64,000 nt of DNA, from the NCBI RefSeq assembly GCF_020882245.1, contig NC_083599.1, forward strand, positions 24,748,865 through 24,812,864, in the 5' to 3' direction. Below, in pieces: positions 45,808-58,797 of the stretch. The DNA comes from Rhopalosiphum padi. Lineage: Eukaryota; Arthropoda; Insecta; Hemiptera; Aphididae. The translations under genes and the position numbers were made by a program. Each line of letters begins with the position of its first letter. The stretch's first letter is position 1. The notes below the pieces were generated by a model. That model saw only the letters and a list, made by a program, of their open reading frames with translations. It was not told the DNA's origin and did not search any database.

Positions 45808-48800
45808 TACAATTTAATAGTTTTCTTTTTACTAATTTATACATTTCATCACTATTTACCATATTTATTTTACTAACATTAATATATAATAATAATTTTT
45901 AATCAAACATCACAATCATTTTTGTTTTAAATTAATTTAATATATTTTAATATTTATACTAACATATATTTTTTTAATGACATTTTATAGCTATTTTTTA
46001 ATATTATTCCTATACCACTGTAAAATATCATATCATTTTTAAAGAGTAATAGAGCTGATTATTTGGTATTTAGTATCTTTATTATTGATTTAATAAATAA
46101 TTTAATTGATTATTATACATTAACAGTAAACAGGTATAAATAACTACTTAAATAATTATGTATAAAATCTTTAAAAGTTTAAAGAATATAAAATTACATT
46201 AAAACTTAACAAGTTTATCTAACGTATCTGTCTTACTTAATATATATACATTTTATGATGGTTAGTATAATAAGCACTTACAAAATGAATATGTTTTTAT
46301 TTAAACATATTAATTATTTTAAGATCAAATTAGATTAAATAGAAACATTATATATAATTTTAATAAAAAAAAAATTTTTTTATCAAAATAATCATTGAAT
46401 TCAATATAATATTTTTCTAATAAAAAAAAGAAATCAAAATTAATAATGTATAATAGCAAAATAAAATATATCTATTAATTTGATTATTTTATACCAAATT
46501 ATCAGCTTAATTGATCTTTTGTTATTTCTTGACCTAAGACATTTTATTATTATTATATTTTGTTAAAAATTGTTTGTTTATTTTATTTTGTTTTTTATTA
46601 GATCTTAATGTATAAATGATTTAAACTATTACCAAAACAAAAACAATATTAAAATCTTTGTTACTTATTCAAAAAACGATATTAAGTTTTACAATAAATA
46701 TTTGTTTGATAATATATTTTTTTATATTTAATTAATAGTTATGGTCGTTATGGATTATAAATTATTATATTATTTTTATCAAAACGAAAAAAAATTTTTA
46801 CATTGGTCAATTTGATTTATTGTTTTTTATTACAATTTCATATAATTTTTTCTTTATTTTATCTGTAATCAATAATGTGCGTTTTTTTGCATATAAACCA
46901 ACTATTACCAAAGAATGTCTTAAAAAATAATTCTTTCCTAGTCATATTAAAATCTACATGCCTTAATGTTGTTAATTTATTTATTTTAACAGTTTAAACA
47001 ATGCGTGTATTGTTTATAATTATGTTTGTATTGTAAAATTATATGAGCTTATAATATTATTACTTCAAACTTATTATTGATAAATGTTAAAGATCTACAT
47101 TCTATAGAATGGTTAAAATTATTCAAGTAATGTAATATGTGATATAAATTCTAAATGTTCAAATCTGGTCATATTTTTTTATTATTATTATTGTTGTAAT
47201 AAAAATATACATTTAAAGAATTTCAAAGTTTATTTATAGAAAGTTACTGATAAATATTTTGTTTAAAATGTCATTGAACTAAGGTATCTATATTTTTTAA
47301 ATTTCTAAACTGTTAAACTAGTTACACATGGATTTATTTTGATAAATGTACTTATGTATTGGTATATAAATCTGTCAATTTTATGATTTTTAAGTGCACT
47401 TATTAATCAAAATCAGCAAGACATCCGTCCAATAATATATGATATAAATTTTTTTTTTATTATATTCGTATACATATGAGTTAAAATATGTTATTTTCTG
47501 TTATTGCCTTTTTTAACTTTGTAACAGTATATGCAATTTAAACAATTATATTTAATTATTTATAATTCAATGTTATATGCTTAATATTTTGTATAGAAAC
47601 GTTTATCACTGTTATGACTAATAATCAACTTAGCAAAAATAATAAATGAGAAATAAAGCACGACGTTTTATGTCGATCGACGTGTATTTGTGTCAGATAA
47701 TGTTTTTACGAAGTATAACTTTTTATGTTATTTCTGCTATAATTTATTTGGGCTACCAAATAATATTTTTTAAGTACCATATTAGTAATCTGAACATTTT
47801 TTATGGGCCATCAAAATTCTAAGTACATATAATAACACATATAATGTTGTCATAGTGATAGTATATGTTATTTATTCTTTGTCTGCGGGCCGGATAAAAT
47901 TTGTCCATGGTTTTCCACAGAACCAAATTATTATGACTAATAAATAATAATAATTTTTACAAGTTATGTACAGTTTGGTAAATGACGATGAGAATTCTAT
48001 ATATATGTAAGAAATTATGGATAAATATATCGGCTTAATTGGGTTACAATAACCCTAAATCAATATAATAATAGTATTAATAATGTTATCTTAAGCAGAA
48101 CCGGTTTGTTACTGCTTCTAGTCTACTGAGTTTACACAAGTTACTAAGAATGTATAAATACAAGTTCTGTATGCTATACAATTAGAATTGGTTCCAACTT
48201 AAAAGCTTAAATATCCCAACTTTTTTTTAAATATTTTAATCAATAATTTATAGGGTACAATGGGTATATTGTATGAAGGTGAAGTACATTAAACAAGAGG
48301 CTTATTCTCTTAAAAGTTGCCCTTGGCGTAAATTTTTATTATCTAAGTAAATTAATGTGGGAAGTTGTTGTATTTTTTCGTCTGCTTCCTTATTCCTCAC
48401 TGATAGTAACATGAGTTCCGGAGAAAATATGGACTTGGACTAGAATGGCAAGTGTTTACCGTTTTGCCATGCGTCGCAAACAGGGCGTGGAACGAATCGT
48501 TTTGCTCAGCATTACAGAACCAGCAGGCAGTGGATCAAAGTTTACCAAACTGTTGAGGTAGGTTGTTGAACAACCGTGACTACTGACCAGTAAATGTTTG
48601 CATGTCAATGGGTGAAATTTTAGTGTTGTATAATGTTGTAACTTATAAGGTCGACATTTAATTATTATTAAAAAGTTATAAATAAAATCTACAAAAAACA
48701 TGATGCTATGAAATTTATGTATGTAAGTTGTAAAATTTAATAGTATTTAAGAGTTTGACTCTGATTGTGTCGTTCTGATGGTAACTTGCAGTTTTCTTAG

Positions 48801-50392
48801 AAGTCCAAGAATTCTTGGAGAGACGAGTTTGGTGACTAATAGCTAGAAAAAACCCTGATGCTCTGTGTAGATATTAAACAAAAACCTTGTTCTCTGGGGA
48901 CTATCTCCTTCAATTGAATGTTTGTCATGATAGTTGCTTTATTGTTTAGGTCTTTTGATGTACTCGGTTGCACTGTTCTAGCTATGTCTTAGCATTGCTG
49001 ATTGCATTGTATGTCTAGATTCAAAGTTCATATAAACAATATTTTCGGATGGACTTCTTTAACACTTGGTCTATGAATTTTATTATATTAATATATTTTA
49101 TATCAATAAGCTATGTAATACTAATAATGATTAATCATTGTTTTACTATATCAGCAAGTCTGCAAAATCATTTCATATTCACGTCTCGACCACAACAGAA
49201 AGCACAGTAAAGGTTTTATAAAACAATAGTGAGAGATTACTACAACAGACAATAATTATAATTAGATTGATTTAATGATAATGATTGTAACAGAAACCAG
49301 TAACTGTGACAATGTGTAGTTGGAAAGAAACAGCAAATAGTGTATTTACGATGAATAGAAGGTAAATATTTAATCTATACGAGTTCAGATCAAAATGAGG
49401 TTTTTGGAAAGTTAGACAGTTCCGTTGTACACATTTTGAGAACATTCTAACCTTTACAATACATACAAATGCAATTGCAATACAATTTACTTTTTTTTTT
49501 AAATGACATTGCTAATTTTTTTTTATAAGTTTTAATGGATTATTGTATTTTTAATTGCAAAATCGACAAAGTTAGAGTAAGTTGAAATTTAATTATATGT
49601 TTATATAATTTATCTTAATTTTACAAAATCTTTAAGACATTAAAAAAAAAATATTTATTTCAATGTTGTTATTTAACAAGCATTAATGTTTATTTAAGCA
49701 TTTTTTCATATTTGTGTACAAATAGCCATATAATAATATTGGGGCTACCTCAAGTAAAAAAAAAATGGTTAAAAAAACCACAAATTGTTTTACAATTTTA
49801 AGCTCTCTAAATTCTATAATTTTATACAATTAATTAAAAAAAGTTATCTATCCGAATCTGCATAGAAATTAGCATTGAGATTTAAAAAAGTGTAAATTGA
49901 ATTATGCATCATGCATGCGTACCAAAATCGTTTAATATTGAAATTTTCTTAAAATATGAGTACTCTTTTTTAATCTCTAGAAAATTTCATTTTGATCTTT
50001 TTTTCCAAATTGAAATATTTTCTAAATTTTTGACTAACAAATAATTTGCTAATCAAATGCTTATAAAATAAAATTATGACAATGTATCTTACATATTTTT
50101 AATAAGTAAATAATTTTATTTTGTATCAAGGTATAACAATTAAATTTAAATATAAATCAGAATCATAAAGTTGAACCTGAAATTTGATTATTTTTTAAAT
50201 TCGTACAATATTAATATCTTAATAAAACAAATTAAATGGTATTATAAAAGATATATTAAATATGGCTGATACATAAAAATAATGAATAATAATATTTATT
50301 AAGTTAACTATTTTTCAATAATGAGTTCTCGAAACTGACATTAGCTACAAAATATAATGAGTTAATGCTTAGGAATTGAACAGAATTCAAGC
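45808..50392. other. Convergent intergenic region (MARVEL 3' UTR to CCDC22 3' end)
   Basis: About 4.6 kb between two convergent genes. The first part is likely MARVEL 3' UTR. The block 48,250-49,060 is less AT-rich than its flanks and contains a frame at 48,456-48,701 (minus) with no recognisable protein. A GGGCCGG patch at 47,886 looks like a hAT end remnant (TGCGGGCCGGATAAAATTTG). A minus-strand AATAAA at 50,295-50,300 is a candidate poly(A) signal for CCDC22. Confidence 0.45.
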
Positions 50393-53300
50393 TTAATTAT
50401 TTTGGTTTTGAATTTTTTTTAATAATAATAGTTGTTCGTTTTTAACAAGTTCTAAATCTTTCCTAAGTTTTTGAACATTAGCTGCGGCTTGATGAGGGTT
50501 TTCATTTTCAATCTAAAAAAAAAAAAGTAATACAATATATTTTAAATAATATCTAAATAAATATATGTTTGATAACAATAATAATAATAATAATAAAAAT
50601 AAATATAATATACCTGTTCTTCCAAATCTTTAATTTCTCTTCCAATTGTACCTGTTTGTTTTACAGATGTTATAATGCTAGAACTATTAGAATGAATAGC
50701 AGCTAATAGTTTATAACATTTACGAATTGTATCATCTTTTTTTGCTACCTATATAACATATTTTAGTATTATAAAATTAAAAGCTAGGATAAAATTAATA
50801 ATATTTAAATACCTTAAACATCAATTCATCAATTGAAATAAAACATCGCTCTACTTTACCATCTAAAGAATTTATTTCTTTTTGAACTTGCCTGGTATCA
50901 TTCAAATTTTTATTAATTTCTTTTTTTTGTTTTTCAATATTAGATATAATTTCTAATATTCTTTGTGTATAACTTGACCTAAATAACATGTATTAAGCAT
51001 TTAATAATGTGCTTTTACTCTTACTATACAGTATTCTAAATTTGATTAGAATACATTTTACAGACCTTGAATTATAATTTGGCTTTGAGTCTAAATCATT
51101 CCTACATATTTTTATAATATCTTCTTTTTTTTGTATATCTTCAAAAATATTTTGTAATTTCAGTTTTTCATTTCCGTACACCATTTCTAGTTTAATATTT
51201 TTGGCCTTAAAAATTATTAAAATTCATTAAAAAAATATGAATACTGTTCTGTATTTTTAATAAATTACATTTGTATTTAAATTTAATACAAATAACTAGA
51301 TATTACAGTCCAGGGGTGGCCAAATTTAGCTTATATTATAGTCAGATGCAGTTTGAATTTTATTTATCAAATCAAAATTTATTCATTATTATATTATGAA
51401 TTTAAAATTTTTTGTATTCTAATAAATATGAATAATAAAAATATATTAATATTTTAGTTATATAAGATAAATTTATTTTAATTGTAATTTATTAATTGTA
51501 CTATGAATTTATTAAATTTATATTTTAAAATGTGAACTCATGGGCCTTCACACAAGCATGGTTTATGGAGAGCTCATTATCTTTTAAAGATTTTTTAAAA
51601 CTTTAGAAAAATAATAAAATACTCACTCGTTTTTTATTTAGTCTTTCATTTAGCTCTGATATAATTAATTTCTGTTCATTTTCATATTTACTCCATTTAT
51701 TGTTCATTCGTTTTATTTTATCTGGTGCTGCATCAACTTTATTTTTTAATTTAGCAACAATCTCGGGATTATCAATAATATTTAAACTTTTTTCTTGAAC
51801 AGCAATTTCTTTTTCTAATTTCTCTAATTTCAACATAAGATTTATGTTTGTGGAATGTTGCTACATAGAAATAGGATAAATATTTACAATCAATTTTTAA
51901 TTATTTACAAAGAAACAACTTACTTTTAAGGATAAACTTTTTAGTTCGTTATTTTTTGAAACTAGTTCTTCAATATACGTTGCTTCAGATTCTTTTGATA
52001 TATTTTCAACTTGATCTTTAGATAAACTTTTAACTATAGGGTTAAAATTACTTGTTTGTTTAGAATTTGATTTTTCTATTTCACCTTGGACTATTTTAGA
52101 CTAAAACAGATTTATTAATTGTGTTAGTAATTTCCTAGTTACTTACTTTGAAGTAATATTTAATTAATATTATCTTATGGACAATAGCATAACCAGGAGG
52201 AGTGTTTTGGTGTTGTAATACTCTCCTTAACACAGGAATTATAAAAAAATAATAATAACTAACTGCTGTTATATGGTTCTTCTATTTCATATTTAATATT
52301 ATTATGAAGACTGATGACTACAATGCACAGCATGTGAACCCTTCTCATTATACTCAAATTTAAATTTTAAATACTCCCTATATAAAAAAAAACCCTGGCC
52401 ATGTGTCTGCTAATAGATATGATACAATTTAAATAATATATCAAAAATTAGTGTAAAAAAAAAATAATAATTTAATAATATTATAAATTTAATACCAAAA
52501 ATGTATGTAAAATAATGTCTATTTTCTATAATAAAAATATATTAATTGGCGTTAAGTTATTGACTTATCTATTCTAAATTTTTTTTATAAATTATGTTTT
52601 AAAATAATTTTGTGATTCTATTAAACAGTCAATAAAATTATTTTAATCAAATTAAAAATTTTAATTGAATCAACTATAGTTTCTAAAAAAAAAATTTATT
52701 GCCATTTTTATTTAATATCTTTCACAGAGAAAAAACATAGTAGTTAAACAACGTAGAATAATTGATAATTACTACATTTTAAAATGTTTAAAATTTAAAT
52801 TGATATAACAATACTTTTATAGACGTTTTTATAATAAACCTAGGAAAGTAAGAACTAAATATGCTTATTGGAATTTTTTCTTTACTTATTAAAACTATAT
52901 TTTTTACCTTTGATAAATCATCTGTTGTTTTAAGTTCAAACTCATAAATATTCAGCAATCTTTTAGTATTAAGTGTTATTAGCGAAGGAATTAAATATTT
53001 CAAGTCTGATGGTTGTTCAGTTATATATTTTAAACTATTAATACAGAAATTTCTCCATTCTAAAAAACAAAACAAAATAAAATAATTAAATGTTAATCTT
53101 ATTAACTATATTATATCATATATGATCTATAAATGATAAACCTTACCAGCAGGTGTACAGTTTCTTTTATGTCCTGGTACAGTTACGCCTGATTCTAAAA
53201 GTACAGAGATGTATGAAAAGATTGAAAATAATGAAGAGTTCAATGCTTTTCTATCGGACGATAAACTTTTTTTAAGTTCTTTTAATATTGCACGTCGTTT

Positions 53301-56300
53301 ACCTAAATAATAAAATAAAATAATTAATATAGAATATTACTAGTAGAATACATAAAAATGTATTTATATAGTTCACATCTAATAAGAGATTGTTAATTAT
53401 TTAATTTTTGAAAATAAAATATTATAACTTACAAGCAGGGTTTGGGACTTATAGCACTTAAAAAATTTAAATAAGCGCCAAAATATGCATTAAAACCTAT
53501 GAAATATGCATACAAAATTTTAAAAATATGCATTTAAATATATTTATTATTCATATTTTAGAATAAGTAGTAAAAATAAAAAAAATACACTAAAAATTTA
53601 AAAGAAAAATATTGTTTAAAATTTTGGATAAATCTGTATTATTTCTTGATAATAGGCTACTTCTCAATTTTTGAACTTATTCGTGAACTAAATAAATATA
53701 GGAAAAATAAAAAATAATATTTTATATTTAAATTAAAAATGCATTATTTTATATTTGTCTTACTTTCATTGTTACATTGAATAATTAAATGTTTTCGCAA
53801 GTTAAATACAGAAAAAACATACGAATATACGATTGCATTAATATTTTTTTTTCAATTCAGAGCTTCACTTTATTTTTCTGATTGGCTAAGTATGTACATA
53901 TAGTTTTTGTTTAAAATTTGAAAATGTTTTCAAAATATGCATGAAAAAGATGAAAAAAACCCCCAAAAAGCACTATCTTGCAAACCATGAAATATGTAAA
54001 AATATGCACAATCATATTTCAGATTGGATATTATAGCATTGAGAAATTAATTTATTTCGCAAACTGCTATTTTTTAGAATGAATAAAAAAAATATGCAAA
54101 TAATATAAGTCCTGAACTCTGCCTACAAGTTACTTTACTGTATAAATATTGTTTTTATTATAAGTATTGTTAATATTGAAAAAATGTTGAACATATTTTC
54201 ACAAACCAAATTTATTGGTACGACAATTCCAGCGCATGCCTGATATTATTTTTTACGTTTAAACCTCAATCTCTTCTGAAGAGAATGATATGTATTTTTT
54301 GTTATTTTTACATGAATTAATTTTATGTATAACAGCTTCAAATCCGGAATTCTTTTTGAGATACCCTATACAATAATTTAATTAAACGAGTATAAATACA
54401 TATATACAACATACTTCTGTATTCTATAATATTTTCAACTTCTTTAGGTAATTTTTCAATTAAAAACATTAATATTCTTCTCATATCTGTAATATTTCCA
54501 TATAAAATTGTTTGATATCCTATGTCAGACTTGAAACCAACTTTCTAAAATAATTTAACATAATTAGCAAATTATAAGTAAAGCTTTTACTAAACTTAAA
54601 AGTTATCTACCTAAACTAAATTGTTATATTATTTGAATAACCAATAATGTTAAAAAAAAAAAAAGCTTGATATTAAAATAAATAAAAATGAATTTAAGTT
54701 GTAATAATAATGTGTTATTTATAGATAAATACAATTTGTATCATTGAATATTAGCTAACGTCCAATATATAATTCACCAGGCATGTTTACTCGCATGATT
54801 AATACATTTAGATTATGTTTTTTTGGAATTTTCGAGTATACTTAAAGACATAGGAGGAAATCAAGGGGTTGAGTGGACTAAGCCTCCCCCAGAAGTTTAA
54901 GGTACTGGTCTTAGTATTATATAGCCATATAGGTGTAGTGAGCATATATTGCTCAGCCCCCTCAGTAATTTCACCAAATTTCCGCTTATGCTTAAAGATC
55001 TTATTTTTAAATACTTACACATTTTATGATATTTAAGAAGTGTCATGTAATCAAGCAACATTTTTTTGCCAATACACGGTGTGGTAGGGAAACTACTTTA
55101 TTGTTTAAAAAATTAATAACACAAATAGTATAAGATACATCGGTTTAATTCTTTTTCCGTGATATAAGAAGACATTTAAAGTTTTTATTTGTACATCTTA
55201 AAAATCATATTGTTAAAGTGCCCTCTGTTCTGGTCAGAGCATAGAGACAGTTGAGTTTTGAAGTTTCTCTTTATTCTTTCTAGCATACTAACGGCCATAT
55301 TATTGATAGCAGCTTGAAAATTGTGCTTTTATATTTTTGTAAAACCATTTTTAAGGACTATTATCATTAGTATATACATTTTAATAACTCATAAATTTCT
55401 CATTCAAGTTTTGATATAAATGATTAAAAATTTAAATTTTCAAAAATTTCTTATTTAGTACATTTGAAATTTCCAAAAATCAGAATTTGAACAAATTATT
55501 AAAGAAAAACTGGGAGTAAGCATACTTGGTGAATCATTCTATACATTATAATTATTTATCAAGATGATTAATTTATATTAAATTTATTTCCTAAAAGAAT
55601 GGGGTAGATAAGTTTTATATACGATAGTATTTGGTAGTCAGTTTATTAATCTACAATGTTGCACTGTAAAAATAATTCATTATTAAAATTATTGTATGTA
55701 TTATATATTAAATTAAAAATTAATATATTATGTATTAATTGATTTTTAAATTATTTAACATTTTTTTTATACTATATAATATCCTACTTTAAGTGCATTT
55801 ATTTATGTAATGAATAATTAATAATTTGTATTATTGCTTTACTTTAATTTTTATTATTTAAAAATTTGGTAGTTGCTAATCATTATAACTATATTGTAAA
55901 TTAGACATTAATCATATATATTTAGTATTTTGATCTTAGCCAATAGATGAGTAGATTACTAAATTAGAAGCTTTTTTTATTTATGATAATATAGTGTTTA
56001 GACAATAATATCAGATATAAAAATTAATAATTACATAAATTGACCTATAAAGTACCAGTACTGTCTATGTTGGAAAATTAAGTGGCATATTGCATGTAAA
56101 CAAAAATAACCAATGAAAAGCAAAAAAAAAAAAATGAACAAATATCAATATTATATAGTAAAAATTGTTTTTTGATGATGTATAAGGAACCAGAAAAAAT
56201 AGGCCCATAATAAAAATAGAAATTTAAAAAAGTTATTACAAATCAGTATATTACCTGTATTATTATTATATTTGAATCACAAATCATTTTAACTATGTAT

Positions 56301-57850
56301 ATCTATTATTAAAAAATAAAGTGTATTCATTGTGTTACATCAAAAAAATCTGTAATTTTTGTTTGTAACATATTTATATAAATATAAAAATTGTGTAATA
56401 TTTTTGTTTCTACTTTTTCAAAGTTTGTTTTTCAGTTATATTGTTATTCATTATTACTTTATTAGCCATATAATTTGATATTGGTTGTTTAATATTCTTT
56501 CTTAAGTTGAAATTTATTGTTTTTACAAATCGTAGATAATATGGACTGTATATAATATGGATATTATAGATATTTTGTTTATTTAAATTAACTAAAAATA
56601 AATGTCATTAAATTTGTATAGTCATTATAAGAATGCCGTAAATAGATATCTATGAATTCACTTATATAATATATTAATAAATAGTATTACTTTTACCTTA
56701 CAAGCATCTGCTACAGTGATACCATATTGATATCTAGCAGACATAGATCGAGGAATTGTAAAAGATAAGTTTATTGTTGGTTGAATTTTTTGTAAGCACA
56801 TTATTATTGCTTTTATTAAATTTTCCTGAGCTATATTTGTAAAGGCAGTTTCATTTTCCGAGAATTCACTAAAAAAAAAAAAAGAACTATTACTTACAAA
56901 TATAGTTTATTATATAATATGTTGAAGTTCCTGCAACCGTAAATAAGCCGCATTATTTCAATACCTTAAACTATTTTTACAAAAATTACTAAAAGCAAAT
57001 ATTTTTAATGCTAGTAAACACTGAACACATTATAAAATGATCAACTTTTTCTAAGTTCTTTCAAGATCTTGTGGAAATACATTTTTTTGCTATCTATTAT
57101 GTATTAATTTAGTGGAGTTACTAAAATAGTTTATACTGATGAAAATAACTAAAAATTAAAATTTAGTGTTATTAAAAAAAAAACATTCAACAAGTGGCAA
57201 GTTGGAAATATATCACTTTATAAAGAAATTATGTTTAAAATATAATAATAATTTATTAAATTTTTAATTAAAATATTTATTAGGTAGGTACTAAAATGTA
57301 TATCAACTAAATTGGGATGATGGATTTGTATGTAAAAATGTTGCTTTTCTTTTTCCTATAACACTTTTTATTAAATTAAAATACATTTTTGCTTTGGTTT
57401 TAAAGGTGTCATTAATTAGATATTAATAATCCATTATATTAAAAAAATTAAAATTAAAATAATTGAATGCGATATTTTTATCACATAGTTTTCATAAAAT
57501 CAAGTATAATCCAAGTGACAATGAGTGACATAATAAATTTATTCAAAAGAATATTTTGATCATAATTAAGTTAACTATCTACTGGATAGCACATTGAATT
57601 TAAAACTTTTAAAAAGGTTGTACCAATTAACAGTCAAAAGTTGCTTAAAACATTTTGAACAAGTACCTATAACATAGGTAACCACTAAAATTATATTTAA
57701 AAAAATGTACTTATATAATGATATATACTCTATACATTACCACTAATAAATATATAAATTGTATTTTATCCATAGTTTAAGTTAAGAAAAAGAAACTCAC
57801 CAACCAATCTCTTTTAGAGTACAAAATATTATTGCATCAATTTCTTCCAT
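50393..57850 (-). CDS. CCDC22: Coiled-coil domain-containing protein 22 (CCDC22, Commander/CCC complex)
   Basis: Eleven in-phase exons give 543 residues: 57801-57850, 56697-56868, 54415-54544, 53147-53302, 52908-53059, 51924-52100, 51627-51860, 51066-51205, 50813-50978, 50614-50748, 50393-50512. The N-terminal NN-CH (calponin-like) domain starts MEEIDAIIFCTLKEIGW and includes SMSARYQYGITVADACK and IGYQTILYG. The C-terminal coiled coil carries the near-invariant YTQRILEIISNIEKQKKEI, QKEINSLDGKVER and AKKDDTIRKCYKLLAAIH, then GTIGREIKDLEEQIENE. Known role: CCDC22 pairs with CCDC93 and binds COMMD proteins in the CCC/Commander complex that recycles endosomal cargo. Shorter than human (627 aa), mainly in the disordered middle. 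A 5' splice-rich structure; introns carry hAT derivatives at 51.3 and 53.4-54.1 kb. Confidence 0.95.
50577..50600. repeat. (AAT)n microsatellite
   Basis: A run of AAT trinucleotides in the CCDC22 intron between exons 50614-50748 and 50393-50512. Confidence 0.75.
51311..51590. mobile_element. hAT-like remnant in CCDC22 intron (one clear end)
   Basis: It starts with CAGGGGTGGCCAAATTTAG, a classic hAT-type terminus. The part near 51,535-51,575 (GAACTCATGGGCCTTCACAC ... GGAGAGCTCAT) looks like the interior of the other end. No intact right TIR and no repeat of the left octamer TTACAGTC was found, so the right end is decayed or deleted. Confidence 0.5.
53436..54121. mobile_element. Non-autonomous hAT element (686 bp) in CCDC22 intron
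   Basis: The left end is CAGGGTTTGGGACTTATA; the right end read inverted is CAGAGTTCAGGACTTATA. The flanking octamers CTTACAAG (53,428-53,435) and CCTACAAG (54,122-54,129) match at 7 of 8 positions. The interior is rich in AATATGCAT/ATATGCAAA words near both ends and has no transposase frame that I can recognise. It lies between exons 54415-54544 and 53147-53302. Confidence 0.82.
54545..56696. other. Large CCDC22 intron
   Basis: No gene was seen. A GC-richer patch at about 54,850-54,985 (GGGGTTGAGTGGACTAAGCC, CAGCCCCCTCAG) is probably transposon debris. The rest is AT-rich and featureless. Confidence 0.4.
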
Positions 57851-58797
57851 TTTACGCAGTAAAACGGTCTTAACCAAATACAAAATAAATTTAATGTATT
57901 TATATAAAAACAACGATTAAAATAATGAGAACATTAAGAACCGCGTTTCAAGAAATTATAATACCAAAAACAACGATTGCGTAACACATATTTTGATTAC
58001 AACTGCAGTTTGGATATACCTTTTTTATTTAAACTCATTATTTGGTGTTTTGTATTTGTATGTCTTAATAGTATAGAAGTATAAATTAACTCAAAATATT
58101 ATGGGTTCAAACACTATTAATTAGTCTGATACGAATTATTTAAAATTTTTAATTAATAGTGTTAATGCTTTATTAGTTGGTAATATCTTTTTAAGCTACT
58201 ATTTTACCGATATTATGAAAATATGAACTGGTAAATGATTAACATCCAATCATAATCATTGTCGTTGCAGTGCGGCTGATTACCATGTATTATCATTATG
58301 TAATATGCACTATCAATAATAATTTTAAAAAATGATCTCGTGGTGTTTTTAAGGCTTATCTCTCTTACAATCACTTAATGCTTACTGTGTTAGGAGAATT
58401 TAGACCTACCCATTTGCTTATTCGTACTTATGTCGTGTTAGACGTGTTATGACGTGCCTCTAAAACGTTGATTAATGTTATAATAATTAATTAATAGATA
58501 ATAGGAGGTACCTATTGACTATTACCTACACATAATCGTCGTAATTCTGAAAATATTGTGCTTTTCATTTTTAGTTTAATAATTTTCACACTAATAGTAA
58601 CCATTAAAATCATGATTACTTTATTTAAATAGTTATTTGTTCAATTTTATGTTAATGCAATATTTTTCACTATGATTTACTTAGAAAATTATTCCTATTC
58701 CCAATTATTCTACAATACTTTTAGCCGTCATAGAGTAAATTTTATTTTAGAATAAATTACAAAACAGTAAACCAACACTTCAAGAAGCCTTGTCAAT
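57851..58797. promoter_or_regulatory. Bidirectional promoter region, CCDC22 / coiled-coil gene
   Basis: 947 bp separate the start codons of two divergent genes. The plus-strand gene probably has a splice or leader sequence just before 58,798. GTCGTTGCAGTGCGGCTG near 58,260 and ATGTCGTGTTAGACGTG near 58,430 are the only GC-richer spots. No TATA or other element is convincing. Confidence 0.5.

Noticed and set aside
48456..48701. 81-codon minus-strand ORF
   Set aside because: No conserved motif; kept only as part of an unexplained base-composition island.
54330..54356. tRNA-like B-box (CTTCAAATCC)
   Set aside because: No matching A-box at a suitable distance and no cloverleaf could be drawn.
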